Part shown: positions 30,559-42,467 of the stretch, piece after piece
Layout of the letters: the number at the start of each line of letters is the position of its first letter
Numbering within the stretch: position 1 is the stretch's first letter
Program-made: the position numbers and the translations under genes
Assembly: GCA_037178625.1 (NCBI GenBank)
Contig: CM074133.1
Coordinates: 1,488,001 to 1,552,000, forward strand
Source of the DNA: Skeletonema tropicum
Lineage: Eukaryota > Bacillariophyta > Thalassiosirophyceae > Thalassiosirales > Thalassiosiraceae
Direction of reading: 5' to 3'
DNA length: 64,000 bases
Notes under the pieces: generated by a model
What the model was told of the DNA's origin: nothing
Seen by the model: the letters and a program-made list of their open reading frames with translations, nothing else
Databases searched by the model: none

Positions 30559-33500
30559 GGTTGTTGTTGTTGCTGTTGCTATGCTTGCTTGAGGCTGCAG
30601 AAAAAGGAAAAAAATGGAATCCCATTTTCGTTGCTTGGTCTGGAGTTTGGAGGCGGCGGCGCGCCGGCCGGGACAACATGAAAAACTGGCGGCCGGCCTG
30701 CGCCGCTATGGGTACCGTCTTTACCTTAGAAAGTGTGGTAGTAACGCTAGTTAAATTCACCATATGTAGTAACGATTTTTCTTAAATGAACCAAAACTCA
30801 CCAGATGGCCTTAGCACACCCCTAGGATGCGAATCGGCAAAGGGAGCCGAATTAGGAGCTCTAGTTGTGTTGTAATTGAGATATGTTGTCTACTAGCAAT
30901 TGCCTAGTTAAATGGTCAATTTGCGTCTATGATGGTTCCTGCAGTGATCAAATCGTCAAATCACCGCCCCATCTCGCAGCCATCGGTCCGCCGGGGTCAT
31001 GTCTCGACATTCGTTTCGTTGGTTTCATCTTCATCACCCATGTTGGTGCTCGTAGGGGGTCGGATGTGTCAACACAAGATGGGCCAAAATCGACTGGGTA
31101 AAAATGGCGCGCCAGGCAAAAATCTCAAAGAACAAAACATCACCGAACACGACCGCCCAAGTTTTTTGCCCGCCAAAATATGTATCAATTCCTACGTTAA
31201 AGTGAAAATCTTAGTAGCCGAGTACCGCCTACCGATTTTGCTAGCTTTTTGCAGGCACAAGCAGAACAACATCATCATCTATTAACTCAAGCCATAAGCA
31301 TTGATAATAGCCTCCGCTGCTAAGCCTACTCTCCGCACACCAACCAATAACATCAATGCTATTTCGATAATACTCTTGCCATTTCAAGCCAGATGCGGGT
31401 ACATGATGTCGTGGGCGGCAGCATCTCGGAGAAATTATTGTTTCAATAGGCAGCGCAAAATCTGAGACAAAACTCTCCGCCCAAGTCTATTGGCCATATA
31501 ATATGTATTACGTGTCAAATAAAAGGGTTGCATCGCGATCAATGAATATGCAGCATACGTTGGACGTCTCTTGGGACTTGAATAGGTCAAAATCGTTTGT
31601 TATCAGTCCACCGGTGATTCCACATTAAGAAGATATAACAATCAACCTCATGGACAAAAGAAACAAATTTGTGGCTTTCTACACAATGTCAATAATATAG
31701 ACGAGTATAATGGATGGTAATAGCGCTAAATTGCAGCGATATTAATATGGAATAAGTGGTTTTCTTTCATAATTGATGATGTTGTGATTATGTCATTAAT
31801 TACTATTAATGTGATGTTTTAGTAACTCGACATCGTCCTTTTCACATCCTCACATGAGACCTATCAAATAAAAGTTATTGCAACAGTTGATAGCCACCAA
31901 AGAGTGTTTCTTTCATCGAAATTTGGTTGATGTTGTGTCCATCGGAAACGAATATTTTTGCGTTCTTGATGCATTACTGGTAGGAGCTACGGCGGCCTTT
32001 CATACCACTTCCAATGGGCTCAATTGTTGGCCATAACCATAGTTTTGAACAAGGGTAAGGAAGGGTGGCTTGGATACAATGTTTGCGGTTATCGAAAGGC
32101 AGTAAAGTCGATAGTGCGGAGTGTTATCTTGATGCCCGTGAACGAGGTGCTACTTGTTGTGTATGTGGCGTCTCCGGCCGAATTATCAGCCGCCAAGGCA
32201 CTGATACATCGTCATGATTGTATATTATCGATTGATGAGGCGATAGGGTACTATATATGGTGGTGATGGTCGCATATGTTCCCAATCTCTTCTTCGTTCC
32301 TCATCGGCACGGAGCATCGTAGGATAGAGTCTACGTGCCCACGTGACGGCCCCTAATTTCTAGAAGGCATCCAAAGTGCTGTTTTTTAATGCTGAACTAA
32401 AAATATTGCCATGCGTTCCAATCTGAAAAACAGCATTTTGGGTGATCAAGACGGCTGAGTATTTAATAGTAGTTGGATAGGGACGCAATTATACCATGGT
32501 GTTGTGCAACTTTTTTTGGTGGTGGGTGTTGATGATGAAAAACGGGCGGCCCGCTGGGGATGCCCTTCGGATGCCCGGTAAACAAGTGGATGAACGGCTC
32601 AAAAAAAAATATGAGTTCCGACGTGAACTTTATTTTGTACTTAGAAAGTCAGATTGGGCGGTCGTGCGAAACAACCATGTTCGTCCACACCGTGCACCAT
32701 GTTCCGAAACTCCTTGGAAGACGAATGGCGGCTCCCTGGGCAGCTCATTGCCTATAGATTAGGCTACGAACGAATTTGTATTGGCAGTGACCAGCTTTTG
32801 AGGTCGTAATGGCCGTCTGGAGGTATACCATCCCTATCATGAACGATATAGTCACACGAACATCTAAGTGTAGAGTAAATACAACTTGTATTGAGTTATC
32901 TACCGGTGATACTACTAAAGACAGCGTGAAGAAGATTAGAATATCTTCAAGCAATTGCTGGATCCTCTGGTTGAGTGTCTGCTGGACTTGAAAGCTAGAA
33001 CGAAATAGTAATAGTAAACCCTTGGAGTATTCAGAATGGACAGTTCATACGATTATTCACGGATGAATCTCTGGCATTTGATGCGATCAAGACATTCCTA
33101 ACAAACCCTACCTCTCGTCACTATTGTTCTGTCAGATAACATTTTCTACTCGTCCAAAGAGAGGCAAGACAAGGCATAAAATGATCCTCAGACAGAATAT
33201 ACTTTGTCATTGTTGTGAAAGTGGATGAAAGACTTTGTGAATTATTCCTCTATCATTCATCTCAATTTTGCCCCTGCACACCTTCAATCTTCTCCCAATT
33301 AGTCAGCTTTGGAAGCCAATTTAATGAGATTGGTCATTTCTGCAACTTCATTCTCCCACGTTATCTTCCACACTCGCAGAGTGGCCTCCTCGTGATCTTT
33401 CTCGGCGATGCAAACTCCCTCAATTCTTCTTGCGAATCAAAAGAAGATCTACCGAGTCTAAATCATTGGACGACTCCAAAAGAACTACAACCAATAGATT

Positions 33501-34472
33501 GCACCAAACCACGGGGAGTAGTTTGAACAGCCCAATTCGCATAGCCAGTGCTCTCGAGGAGGATCCAGTTACTGCTTTGTCCCCCGAGAAAGACTCATCA
33601 GTATTAATCACTGCTGGAAGAGGGATGCTGGGCATTGATGTGGCATTAAGACGATTCATAGGGGTTGCACAATTGACATTAGACACGTTCGACGTCGGCA
33701 TATCACCTCTCCTCGCACCTCGTATTTTGTAGTGATTATGGTCGCACAATTCGAAGGCTCCGGCCCCGCAGCGCATCCGGCCATGTCTATGAGGTCTTTG
33801 GCAAGGGGACTGCAAGTGGAATGGGTCGAATCGGCCAGTTGGTTGCCGAGAACGAGGGGTTGTGTATCGATGGTCAAATCGGCCGAGTGTGATCGAAATA
33901 GCTAGCAAAACGCTACAATAATTAAAAAAATGACGAAACCTGAAATTCGACCTCCGACCGAATCGATGGAATTGACCCTCTTCCTGCGCACCGAATGCTC
34001 CCCCTGCGTTCCAATCCCCTCCCAACACGGTCCTGAATGGTTTGGAACGCAGGGGGAGCATTTCAGGTGGGCCCCGAAAAGAGAGCCTGGTCCAAAGTCG
34101 AACATGCCGAGTTCATCGAGTGAATATTACTCGATTGTCGAGCACGTAGAGACAAAAGTAAGACCTCTACAATGATCTACAGATTATGCTCTTTCCAATG
34201 GTATCATTGGTTAGTTAATTTGATGCACTATTACAATTTTTATGACTACTGAAAAATTGACCTCATTTTGGGTACTTACGCGTAAGCTACTTAGCGTTAC
34301 TACCCATAGCTGCGGCCGCGCAGTGAAGAGTGAAGGAGGAAGTATGTATGTACAAAGTAAGTAGAGGTACCTACCTACTCATGTAAAGTACCTATGGTAC
34401 AACGTCAGATCTCAAATGCATTCTATGTTATGCATCTATACTCTGTGAACGTGATTGATGGGCATGTAACGT
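30559..34472. other. Gene-poor 3.9-kb region
   Basis: No convincing gene is found on either strand. Open frames (for example 33420-34061 minus, 213 codons, and 32496-32762 plus) lack motifs and look like chance or decayed sequence. A perfect 21-bp inverted repeat at 33994-34062 is listed separately. Locally GC-rich patches (30650-30700) alternate with AT-rich ones. It may hold old transposon debris. Confidence 0.45.
33994..34062. repeat. Perfect 21-bp inverted repeat (hairpin)
   Basis: Arms 33994-34014 and 34042-34062 are exact reverse complements containing GCTCCCCCTGCGTTCC, separated by 27 bp. The arms are GC-rich in an AT-richer region. It could be a transposon end remnant or a structured RNA element. 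Confidence 0.9.
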
Positions 34473-35228
34473 TCATGACGTGCTCTTTGTTTGTACCGGA
34501 ACTTTGGAAAGAGTACCAAACAAATAGTCCAAGAAAATGAACCTCTCAGCAAAGTCCTTTGCGTTGTGGCTCCTACCACTACATTTGTGGTGCTGATCAT
34601 GATGTTCGTTTCCTGCCAGCCCAAATGCCAAAAAAATGCGGCTCTTCCAGAAAAGGACTGACAGCCGAGAGTCGCAGCTAATGCCCTAATGGATTGACAC
34701 CGACTCTGCCGTCCAGATCACAACAAATGAATAAAAAGTTAATGGACGAGGCTGAATGATAGCCGCGCTTGCAATGACTAAAAGTCCCTCCAAAAGGGTT
34801 GCATCCGCCATGGTCATAAAAGCGGCCCCTCTTGCTCGCGGTGTATGGATTTCGTGATGGTATGAGTGCACGTGCTTGTAGAGGAAGTCGCATTCGTGAG
34901 CCATGCGATGGGTGAAATAAAACATGGAGTCTTGGAGTGTGATTAGTCCAAAGAATTTAGCGCTTTCCTCCATAAGAGTAGTCAGCGATACAGATGATGT
35001 TGAATATGGTCCTGGTATCAAACAAGGACCTATCTGGGCCAACAGAATCACATTGATTATGGCAACTGGACCCATCGTGATCATGAAGGATCCAAACAGC
35101 TGTTCACGCAAAGGAATTTCGTACTTCAAACGTAAAATACTCAATGAGAGCAGACTTGGTGACGAAATTCACTCCCTCGATCAGCGCCAAAGACATCCAA
35201 AAGCTAATGTTTAGCACAAGATATGGAC
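34473..35228 (-). pseudogene. Sterol desaturase / fatty acid hydroxylase family, decayed
   Basis: All three histidine boxes are readable: 'HRMAH' (34896-34910), 'HSYHH' (34854-34868) and 'HHDQHH' (34587-34604), the di-iron ligands of the C4-methylsterol oxidase/fatty acid hydroxylase superfamily. 'FLDYLFGT' after box 3 is also typical. Two lesions break the frame. A TAG at 34686-34688 lies between boxes 2 and 3 in the same frame, where the family has a Ser in His-Ser-Gly. A 4-T run (35134-35137) separates an upstream frame ('ALIEGVNFVTKSALIEY') from the box-containing frame. A plausible acceptor precedes 35228, so further 5' exons may lie toward 35570. The alternative is an ~87-bp intron hiding the TAG, but the hidden part itself reads as family-like protein. 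Confidence 0.65.
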
Positions 35229-35244
35229 CTGTGTATATATGTTG

Positions 35245-35252
35245 AGAGAAAG

Positions 35253-35283
<31 letters not shown>

Positions 35284-35284
35284 G
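35245..35284. repeat. GAAA/CTTT microsatellite
   Basis: A run of AAAG units on the plus strand. On the minus strand it forms a CTTT-rich tract directly before the inferred acceptor of the decayed desaturase gene. Confidence 0.9.
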
Positions 35285-35790
35285 TTGTTGAGCAAAAGAA
35301 GCTTGTTGATTGTTGAACGCAACTACAAATGCTCACTCTTTAACGAACCTATCCCCCAGCACAGGAGCGGCGTTGCAAGTCACGCGGCGAGGAAGTTATC
35401 GGCTTCGGCTTGAATCATGCTGAACTCTCTTGACAGGTTGATGTGGTGCCAGTGGAAATAAAAGCTTGTGAACTCACCAACAACATTCTCCATCATACCA
35501 CACCTTCGCCATCTGCCCGAGAGAGACTCATTTTCGAAGATGCGGTACCGGTACGCGGTACTGACGAACACAGCGATGGCGGGAAAGTCAAAAACTGGCG
35601 GGCCTCATCACTCTGCGCTGTTCATTTCCACCGCCACACCGCCACGCTCGCGCTGATGAGTTCTCTTCTTGCTAGCTCTGCTGAAATCTTTCTCCACTGC
35701 GCATCACATTCCTAGAGTGCTAGAGCAGTGAAGAAGACAGAGACCCACAATAACGACCAAGAAATAGGTGTGCAAGATCACCCCCAGACA

Positions 35791-38282
35791 ATGACGCTAT
35801 CCTCCCTCGCAATCACAGTAGCGACCACCACATCAACCACCCTCAAAAAGCAAAGTAGCAGAAACAACAAATTCTCCACTTTGGCATTGTTCTTCGTTGC
35901 GACAACTGCTTCTTCCGCGGCACGTGCGTTTTCTTCATCTTCATCCTCTACTGCTACATTCTTACCTCGTCACCACAACCAGCGCTTATTGTCATCGACA
36001 TCCTCCCGCAGCAGCAGTGATTTTCCATTGAACAATAATAATTCTGTGCTTTACAACACTCGTGGCGGTTCATCATTGACTACTTCGATTGTTGGTAAAA
36101 AAACATCATTTACACGGCGTTTCAGCAGTAGTACTCAAATTGAACACGAAGAAGTTATTGGTTCCGAGATGGATGAAGTGAAAGCAGCAGCGATGAAGAC
36201 TAGTGCAGCTGATAAGTTGGCCATGATGAGGCAGAAGATGGAGGAGAATGGCGTAGATGGTGCGTTTTTATTATTCCAATTATTTTTATCGAATGCAACT
36301 GGTTTGTTGTTTGATTTATGCCAACCATGATGCTTGCTTACATTTTCTTCTGGTCGGCAATAAATACAACAGTCTACCTCATTCCATCAGATGATCCACA
36401 CTTGAGTGAATACGTCCCAGCAGCCTATATGAGACGAGGATATCTCACCGATTTTCACGGCAGTGCTGGAACTGCCTTGGTAACAAAGGATGCAGCGTAC
36501 CTATGGACGGATTCTCGTTACTTCAATGAGGCTACTCTTCGATTAGATGCGGATCATTGGACATTAATGAAGCAGGGCCAACCAAAGGTACCTACCATTA
36601 CCAAATTTTTAGCCGATCTTGCCACAACGCACTACACAACTACTGATTCGAAACCACTCAAGGTGGGTATGGACGCGTATGTTCATGCAGCAAGCTTTGC
36701 GAAGGAGTTGAATGAGGCTTTTGATGCCGCCGCGAAAGATATGGAGGGTGATGTGCCACCTACCATTGCAGCAATTGATACACTTGACGGGAAACAAAAT
36801 TTAGTGGATTCGATTTGGGAGGGTAGGCCGGACCTTCCCAAAAATCCCTTCCGTGTCCACCCTATGAAATATGCTGGCATGAGTGTTCAAGATAAGGTTA
36901 CCCAAATTCGATCTGAAATGACAGAAAAGAAGGCAACCATGACGGTATTTAGTGCCCTGGATGATATTGCTTATCTGTTTAACGTTCGTTGTATGGGAGA
37001 TGTTGAGACATGCCCCATCGGGATTGCTTACGCTACCATTTCAAAGGATGAAGTTGCATTGTATTGCGATCCAGAAAAAGTTGCACCTGCGGAAGTGTCA
37101 GAACACATGAAGGAAGCTGGAGTTACAATCAAACCATATGGTGATATTGTATCGGATATTGAATCTCACCTCTCGGCCGAGAAGAAGAACAAGGTCTGGT
37201 TGGACAATGGACGTTCCAATTATGCGCTTAGTCGCGTCATTCCCGAGGCTGCACTCATTGATGCTCAAAATCCCGTAACGCCCATGAAAGGTTGCAAAAA
37301 CGAAGCCGAGATGGAGGGTATGCGCCAAGCTCACATTGTGGATGGTGCCGCTATGGCCCATTTTATGGCTTGGTTGGAAAATGCCATTGTTGTTGAGGGT
37401 AGAACTGTGAGTGAGGTAGAGGTAGACGAAGTTCTCACTGGATTTAGAGCCAAACAACCAGGATTCAAAGAGGTTTCATTCCCAACTATTGCCGGTGTTG
37501 GCGCAAACGGTGCCATTGTTCACTATCGTGCCGCTGAGGGAAGTGATTTGCTCAAATACTTGGATAGGACCCAACCAATTTTGATTGATTCTGGTGGACA
37601 GTACGAATACGGAACGACGGATGTTACCAGAACTTGGCACTTTGCCGAAAAACCAGATGAAGAATTCAGAGAGTTATACACCAGAGTATTGAAAGGCAAC
37701 ATCGGTGTTGACTCGATGATTTTCCCAGAAAATACCCCTGGATTCGTCCTGGATGTCTTTGCACGCAAGGCATTGTGGGAAATCGGAAAAGATTACGGTC
37801 ACGGTACTGGACACGGTGTTGGGGCAGCTCTCAATGTGCATGAAGGTCCACACAGTATCAGTCCAAGATGGGGCAACAAGGAAGTTCTCAAGGCAGGTAT
37901 GGTGACAAGTAACGAACCCGGCTTTTACGATGATGGAAACTTTGGAATTAGGATTGAAAACTTGCTTGAGATTGTAGAGGTGTCAAGCAGCAGTGAAGAT
38001 GAAGCTTCTACTACTACCAATGGAGATGGAGAAGAGCCAGCCAACAAAAAGCAAAAGGTTGCTGCTGCAGCGGAAGGCAAAAAGTTTCTCAAATTTGGCA
38101 AGCTTACTTTGATCCCTATCCAAAAGAATTTGATCAAAGTAGAAATCATGACGAATGATGAACTCGATTGGTTGGATAGTTACCACCAAGAAGTGCTGCA
38201 GAAAGTCAAGCCATTGTTGGAGGAAGGAAGTCCTGCTATGGAATGGCTTGTTAAGTCATGTGAACCCATCAAGAGAGACTAG
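35791..38282 (+). CDS. Xaa-Pro aminopeptidase (aminopeptidase P, M24B), probably plastid
   Basis: The exons are 35791-36259 and 36373-38282 (donor GTGCGT, acceptor CAACAG), 792 residues from the Met of 'MTLSSLAITV'; an upstream in-frame Met at 35728 is possible. A hydrophobic signal ending Ala-Arg-Ala and followed by Phe resembles an ASAFAP plastid signal, then a Ser/Asn-rich transit-like stretch. Two creatinase-type N-terminal domains follow ('VYLIPSDDPHLSEYVP', 'RGYLTDFHGSAGTA'). The pita-bread domain has metal ligands in 'IDSGGQYEYGTTDVTRTW' (two Asp), 'GHGTGHGVGA' (His), 'TSNEPGFY' (Glu) and 'FGIRIENLL' (Glu). A Ser/Glu/Lys-rich insert near the C-terminus is unusual. It removes N-terminal residues before proline from peptides. 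Confidence 0.94.
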
Positions 38283-38955
38283 AAATATTATTGTTTATTC
38301 TATACTCCTAAATAATGCATGATTTTGTGGAAGTTTCACAGCTTTTGCTCCTTGTCTCTAATATACATTCTCCATGAACTTCACCAGCCAAGCCGATGTC
38401 GAAGAGCCTACAAGCGAGAGTCTAGTGAGAGAGCAAGTTTTCAAAGTACAATTTGTTCAAAAATAATAGTATTCTAATCCACATTAAGTACCTCGCATTA
38501 CTTCCACTTCGTATCATAGCTGGTACACTTTTTGCTAGCTATAGAGATCAACAATCAACACACATGTCATCAAGTTCAATCCAAGTTTAAACATATACGG
38601 TGCAGACAAACTCTTAAGTACAATATAAGTCACCACAATCGTCGCCAACCACAATCATCAGCAAAGGAACCCACCACTTTTTGAACAGCCGTCTCAAGGA
38701 TATCACCTACCGCACGCTAAACCCCAAGAGGAGAGAGAGGGAAGAGTGTAAAGATAAGTGTGTCAAAATTAGTGATAACATAATTATGTGTCATCTTCTG
38801 AAGCGCCCATCTCAAATCAAAAGAAGCACATCGATCTTTTTCGAAAAAAAAGATCATCATGTGATCATGATGAAATGTATGTCGGCGATTGACAGTGCCA
38901 ATGATTGAATAAACTCTACTACAACACAGCCACAACTATAATATAAATAATCATC
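38283..38955. other. Intergenic, no supported gene
   Basis: This 673-bp AT-rich spacer separates two genes in the same direction. It presumably holds the aminopeptidase 3' end and the RPN2 promoter. No motif is recognised. Confidence 0.5.
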
Positions 38956-41900
38956 ATGGCAACAGCACTAGCAATGCCCCTCCCAACAACACCATCCACC
39001 AAGCGACCCCGCCTCCCCCTCGCCACAGCCTCGGGCCTACTAGCCCTCCTCTCCGAACCAGATCCAACATTGGTCCAACATGCCCTTACCAAATTATTAT
39101 CCGTGGTGGATACCCTATGGCATGAGGTAGCCGAGGCCTTACCCGATTTGGAGGCTATTGCCGAGGGTGGTGCAGTTGGCGGCGGCACTGAGGATATTCT
39201 TGAAGAGGATGGTGACAATGACAACGTAATGGCCGATGCTGCAGCAGCAGCACCAGTATTTGACACACTCACACGTCAAACTGCCGCAGCACTCGCCTCA
39301 CGTGTATTTTTTCACCTCGAGGAACCCCGTCAGGCGTTACGACTGGCATTGGAAAGTGGTACGGAGTATTTTAATGTGGTTAAACCGCCCAAGGAGGATG
39401 AGGCGTATGTGGAACGGTTGGTAAATGCGGCGATTGGGGAGTATGTGAAGAAGAGACGGGGGGAGTTTGATTCTTCTGCTGGTGCTGCAGGAGCGAGTGC
39501 GGACAAGGAGGAGGAAGAAGAAGAGGAGGAGGAGGAGGAATTGGACATGGACAAATTACAATCGGTAGTACACCTCATGTTTGAACGGTGTTATCAAGAT
39601 GGACAATATGGTCATGCCCTCGGTGTAGCATTTGAAGCCATGGAGAAGAACAAGGTTGCGGAAATACTTCAACGTCTCCTCTCTTCCTCCTCAGATGATG
39701 ACGAATCGAATGTCGTATCAATATTGAAATATGCACTCACATCGGCACAAACTCTCATTACCTCCAAGAATTTTCGTGTCGAGGCACTAACATTGGTGGC
39801 ATCCACTTTGGAACAATTGGTCCAAGCCAAGGGGGGTGGAGATTATTCCTCCAATACTACCAAGGAGGCGGCATGTACATTGGTATTATGTCGACAAATC
39901 TTGGGTGATGCCAGTGCAGTTGGAACGATTATTACATCATTGATTGATGCCAATGAGGTAGAGAAGGAGGGTGGAGATGATACGGCTTTGTTGGGATTGC
40001 AACTTTGTTTTGATATTGTGGATTCGGGAGATGAAGCGTTTGTTACCAAGGTTGCACAGTGTTTGCCCAAACAACAAGAAAGTGATGGTGATGGTGGTGA
40101 AACTACTACCACCACTACTACTACTCGATCAGACAGCACATGGGCCTACTTCACCAACGCCCACCGTGTCCTAACCGGAGGTTTCACATCGGAACTATCC
40201 CTCTCCTTCCTCTACAAGAATTCCAATTATGACAAACTCATCATGTCCAATTTGAAAAAGGCATTGGAGGAACGGTCCATGAGTCGGAATTCGGTATTGC
40301 ACAATTGTGCTGTGACGGCTCATGGGTATTTGACTGCCGGGACGACGAATGATTCGTTTTTGAGGGATAATTTGGATTGGATGAAGAAGGCTAGTAATTG
40401 GTACGACGTTTGTTGAATTTGTGATGTTGTAGTTGATTTGTGTTGTTTGCCTGTATCTTTCTGCTTTGATAGGCCGTCACTTACACCTCTTTTTGCACGC
40501 TCGCTCATCAACTCTCTATTCAGGGCCAAGTTTTCTGCCACTGCATCCATGGGAGTCATTCACGCCAGTCATACCACCGAGGCCATGACCCTTCTCGAAC
40601 CATACCTCCCACCGTCTGCTCCTGCAGACGATCCCAGTGCCGAGCACCCAACCGTCAGTGCTACCGGAGGGTACGCCGAGGGTGGATCCCTCTACGCTCT
40701 TGGACTTATTCATGGAAGTCACGCTGGCTCCTCCACCGAGAAGCGTTTGGAGGCGAGTACGTTTTTGAGAAATCATTTGAGGAATTCTCATGCCAATGAA
40801 GTTATTTCTCACGGTGCTGCGTTGGGTGTGGGGTTAACTAGCTTTGGATCTGCTGATTTGGATGTTGTTGGTGAACTCAAAGAGTTGCTTTACACCGATA
40901 GTGCCGTGGCCGGTGAAGCGGCTAGTTACGCCATGGGAATGGTGCTTGTAGGCAGTGGGGCAGGCAATGCTTCCTCCTCGGCAGGCGAGGAGCTGGCCGA
41001 GTTGGTTGCCGAGTTGCGTAACTATTCTCGTGAAACTCATCACGAAAAGATTATTCGTGGAATTGCCATGTGTTTGGCGTTGGTGAACTACGGACAAGAG
41101 GAGAATGCGGATGCAACTATCGAAGAAATGAGAGGAGATCGCGACCCTATCATTCGTTATGGTGCCATGTATGGATTGGCATTAGCGTACTGCGGTACCG
41201 GCTCCAATAAGGCTATTCGCATCTTGCTTCACACTGCCGTAAGTGACGTTAGCGATGATGTGAGAATGGCTGCGGTAATTGGATTGGCATTTGTGCTACA
41301 CAAAACTCCAGAACGTGTTCCTGATCTGGTCCGTCTCTTGTTGGAGAGTTTCAACCCTCACGTTCGTTATGCCAGTTGTATGGCAGTAGGAATTGCTATG
41401 GCTGGTACTGGAGATTCCGACAGTGTCGCACTGTTGGAGCCAATGCTTACTGATATGACTGACTACGTTAGACAGGGAGCCTTGCTTGGAACGGCCATGA
41501 TTTATATGCAACAAAGTGATACTTGCAACAACCGCAAGATCAAGACGTTCCGTGAGAAGTTGGCAAATCTCGTTGGTGACAAGCATCAAACTACCTTGAC
41601 CAAAATGGGTGCAATTCTTTCGACTGGTCTTCTTGATGCTGGTGGAAGAAACTGTGTCATATCTCTCGGCTCTCGCAACGGATTCACTAAAATGACTAGT
41701 GCAGCAGGTCTCGTCCTTTGGCTTCAACATTGGCACTGGTATCCGCTCATGCACATGTTTAGTCTCGCTGTTACTCCCACCTGCACGATTGGTCTCAACA
41801 AGGACTTTAAGTATCCCAAGAAATTCGAAGTTCAATGCAACTCTAAACCAAGTGCCTTTGCGTATCCCAAGAAGCTAGAGGAGAAGAAGGAAGAGAGGTA

Positions 41901-42467
41901 AAGAAACGCGTCGAAACGGTGACTCTTTCAACTACCGCAAAAAGCAAGGCCAGATTAGCACGTAAGAAGGCCAAGGAGGAGGCAGAGTCTGGCGAAGATA
42001 GTGCCGAGTCGGCAATGGATGTTGATAAGAAGGAGGAAGAGGGTGAATCTAAGAAGGAGGAAGAGAAGGCAGAAGGCATGGACATTGATGGAGAAGGTGC
42101 AAAGGAAGACAAACCCAAGAAGAAGCGTGAACCTGAACCAACTTCATTCCGTATCTCCAATCCTTCTCGCATCACCAAAGCTCAAGCGGAAGTTTGTGCA
42201 TTTGATCTCGAACAGCGTTACCGGCCGATCCGACACGCAGAGAAGCCGTATGGAGTCATTATGCTTACGGATTCTACACCTGACGAGGAGGAAGATTTGG
42301 GTGCGGTTAAGACGCCAGCAGCAGAGGAAGAAGCGGATCCGCCGGAACCTTTTGAGTGGACTCCTCCCGGACATCCTGACCATCCAGATACCAAAGTTGA
42401 CGAAAAAGATTCTGGAAAAGGAGAGGGTGATGAGAAACCTGCCGCTGACAGCACCGCGGCAAACTAA
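38956..42467 (+). CDS. RPN2: 26S proteasome subunit Rpn2/PSMD1, with apparent frameshift
   Basis: Exon 1 is 38956-40400; exon 2 starts at 40524 (donor GTACGA, acceptor TTCAG), restoring 'NWAKFSATASMGVIH'. The N-terminal helical region has 'ASGLLALLSEPDP' and 'ASRVFFHLEEPRQAL', typical of Rpn2. The central part has proteasome/cyclosome repeats ('EGGSLYALGLIHG', 'EAASYAMGMVLVG', 'RYGAMYGLALAY', 'VRMAAVIGLAFVL', 'VRYASCMAVGIAMAG', 'VRQGALLGTAMI'). The frame stops at 41899-41901, yet the next bases in another frame continue the protein: 'VKKRVETVTLSTTAKSKAR' and then 'YRPIRHAEKPYGVIMLTD', the conserved Rpn2 C-terminus, to 42467. A 1-base loss near 41893-41899 (purine-rich) explains this, by assembly error or mutation. 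Rpn2 is a scaffold in the proteasome base. Confidence 0.95.

Noticed and set aside
33420..34061. 213-codon minus-strand open frame
   Set aside because: It crosses the perfect hairpin, has no recognisable motif and irregular composition; likely chance.
34600..34690. Intron explaining the TAG in the desaturase-like gene
   Set aside because: A GT...GGCAG stretch of ~87 bp exists, but the enclosed sequence itself reads in frame as family-like protein up to the third His box, so a nonsense mutation fits better; kept as the alternative.
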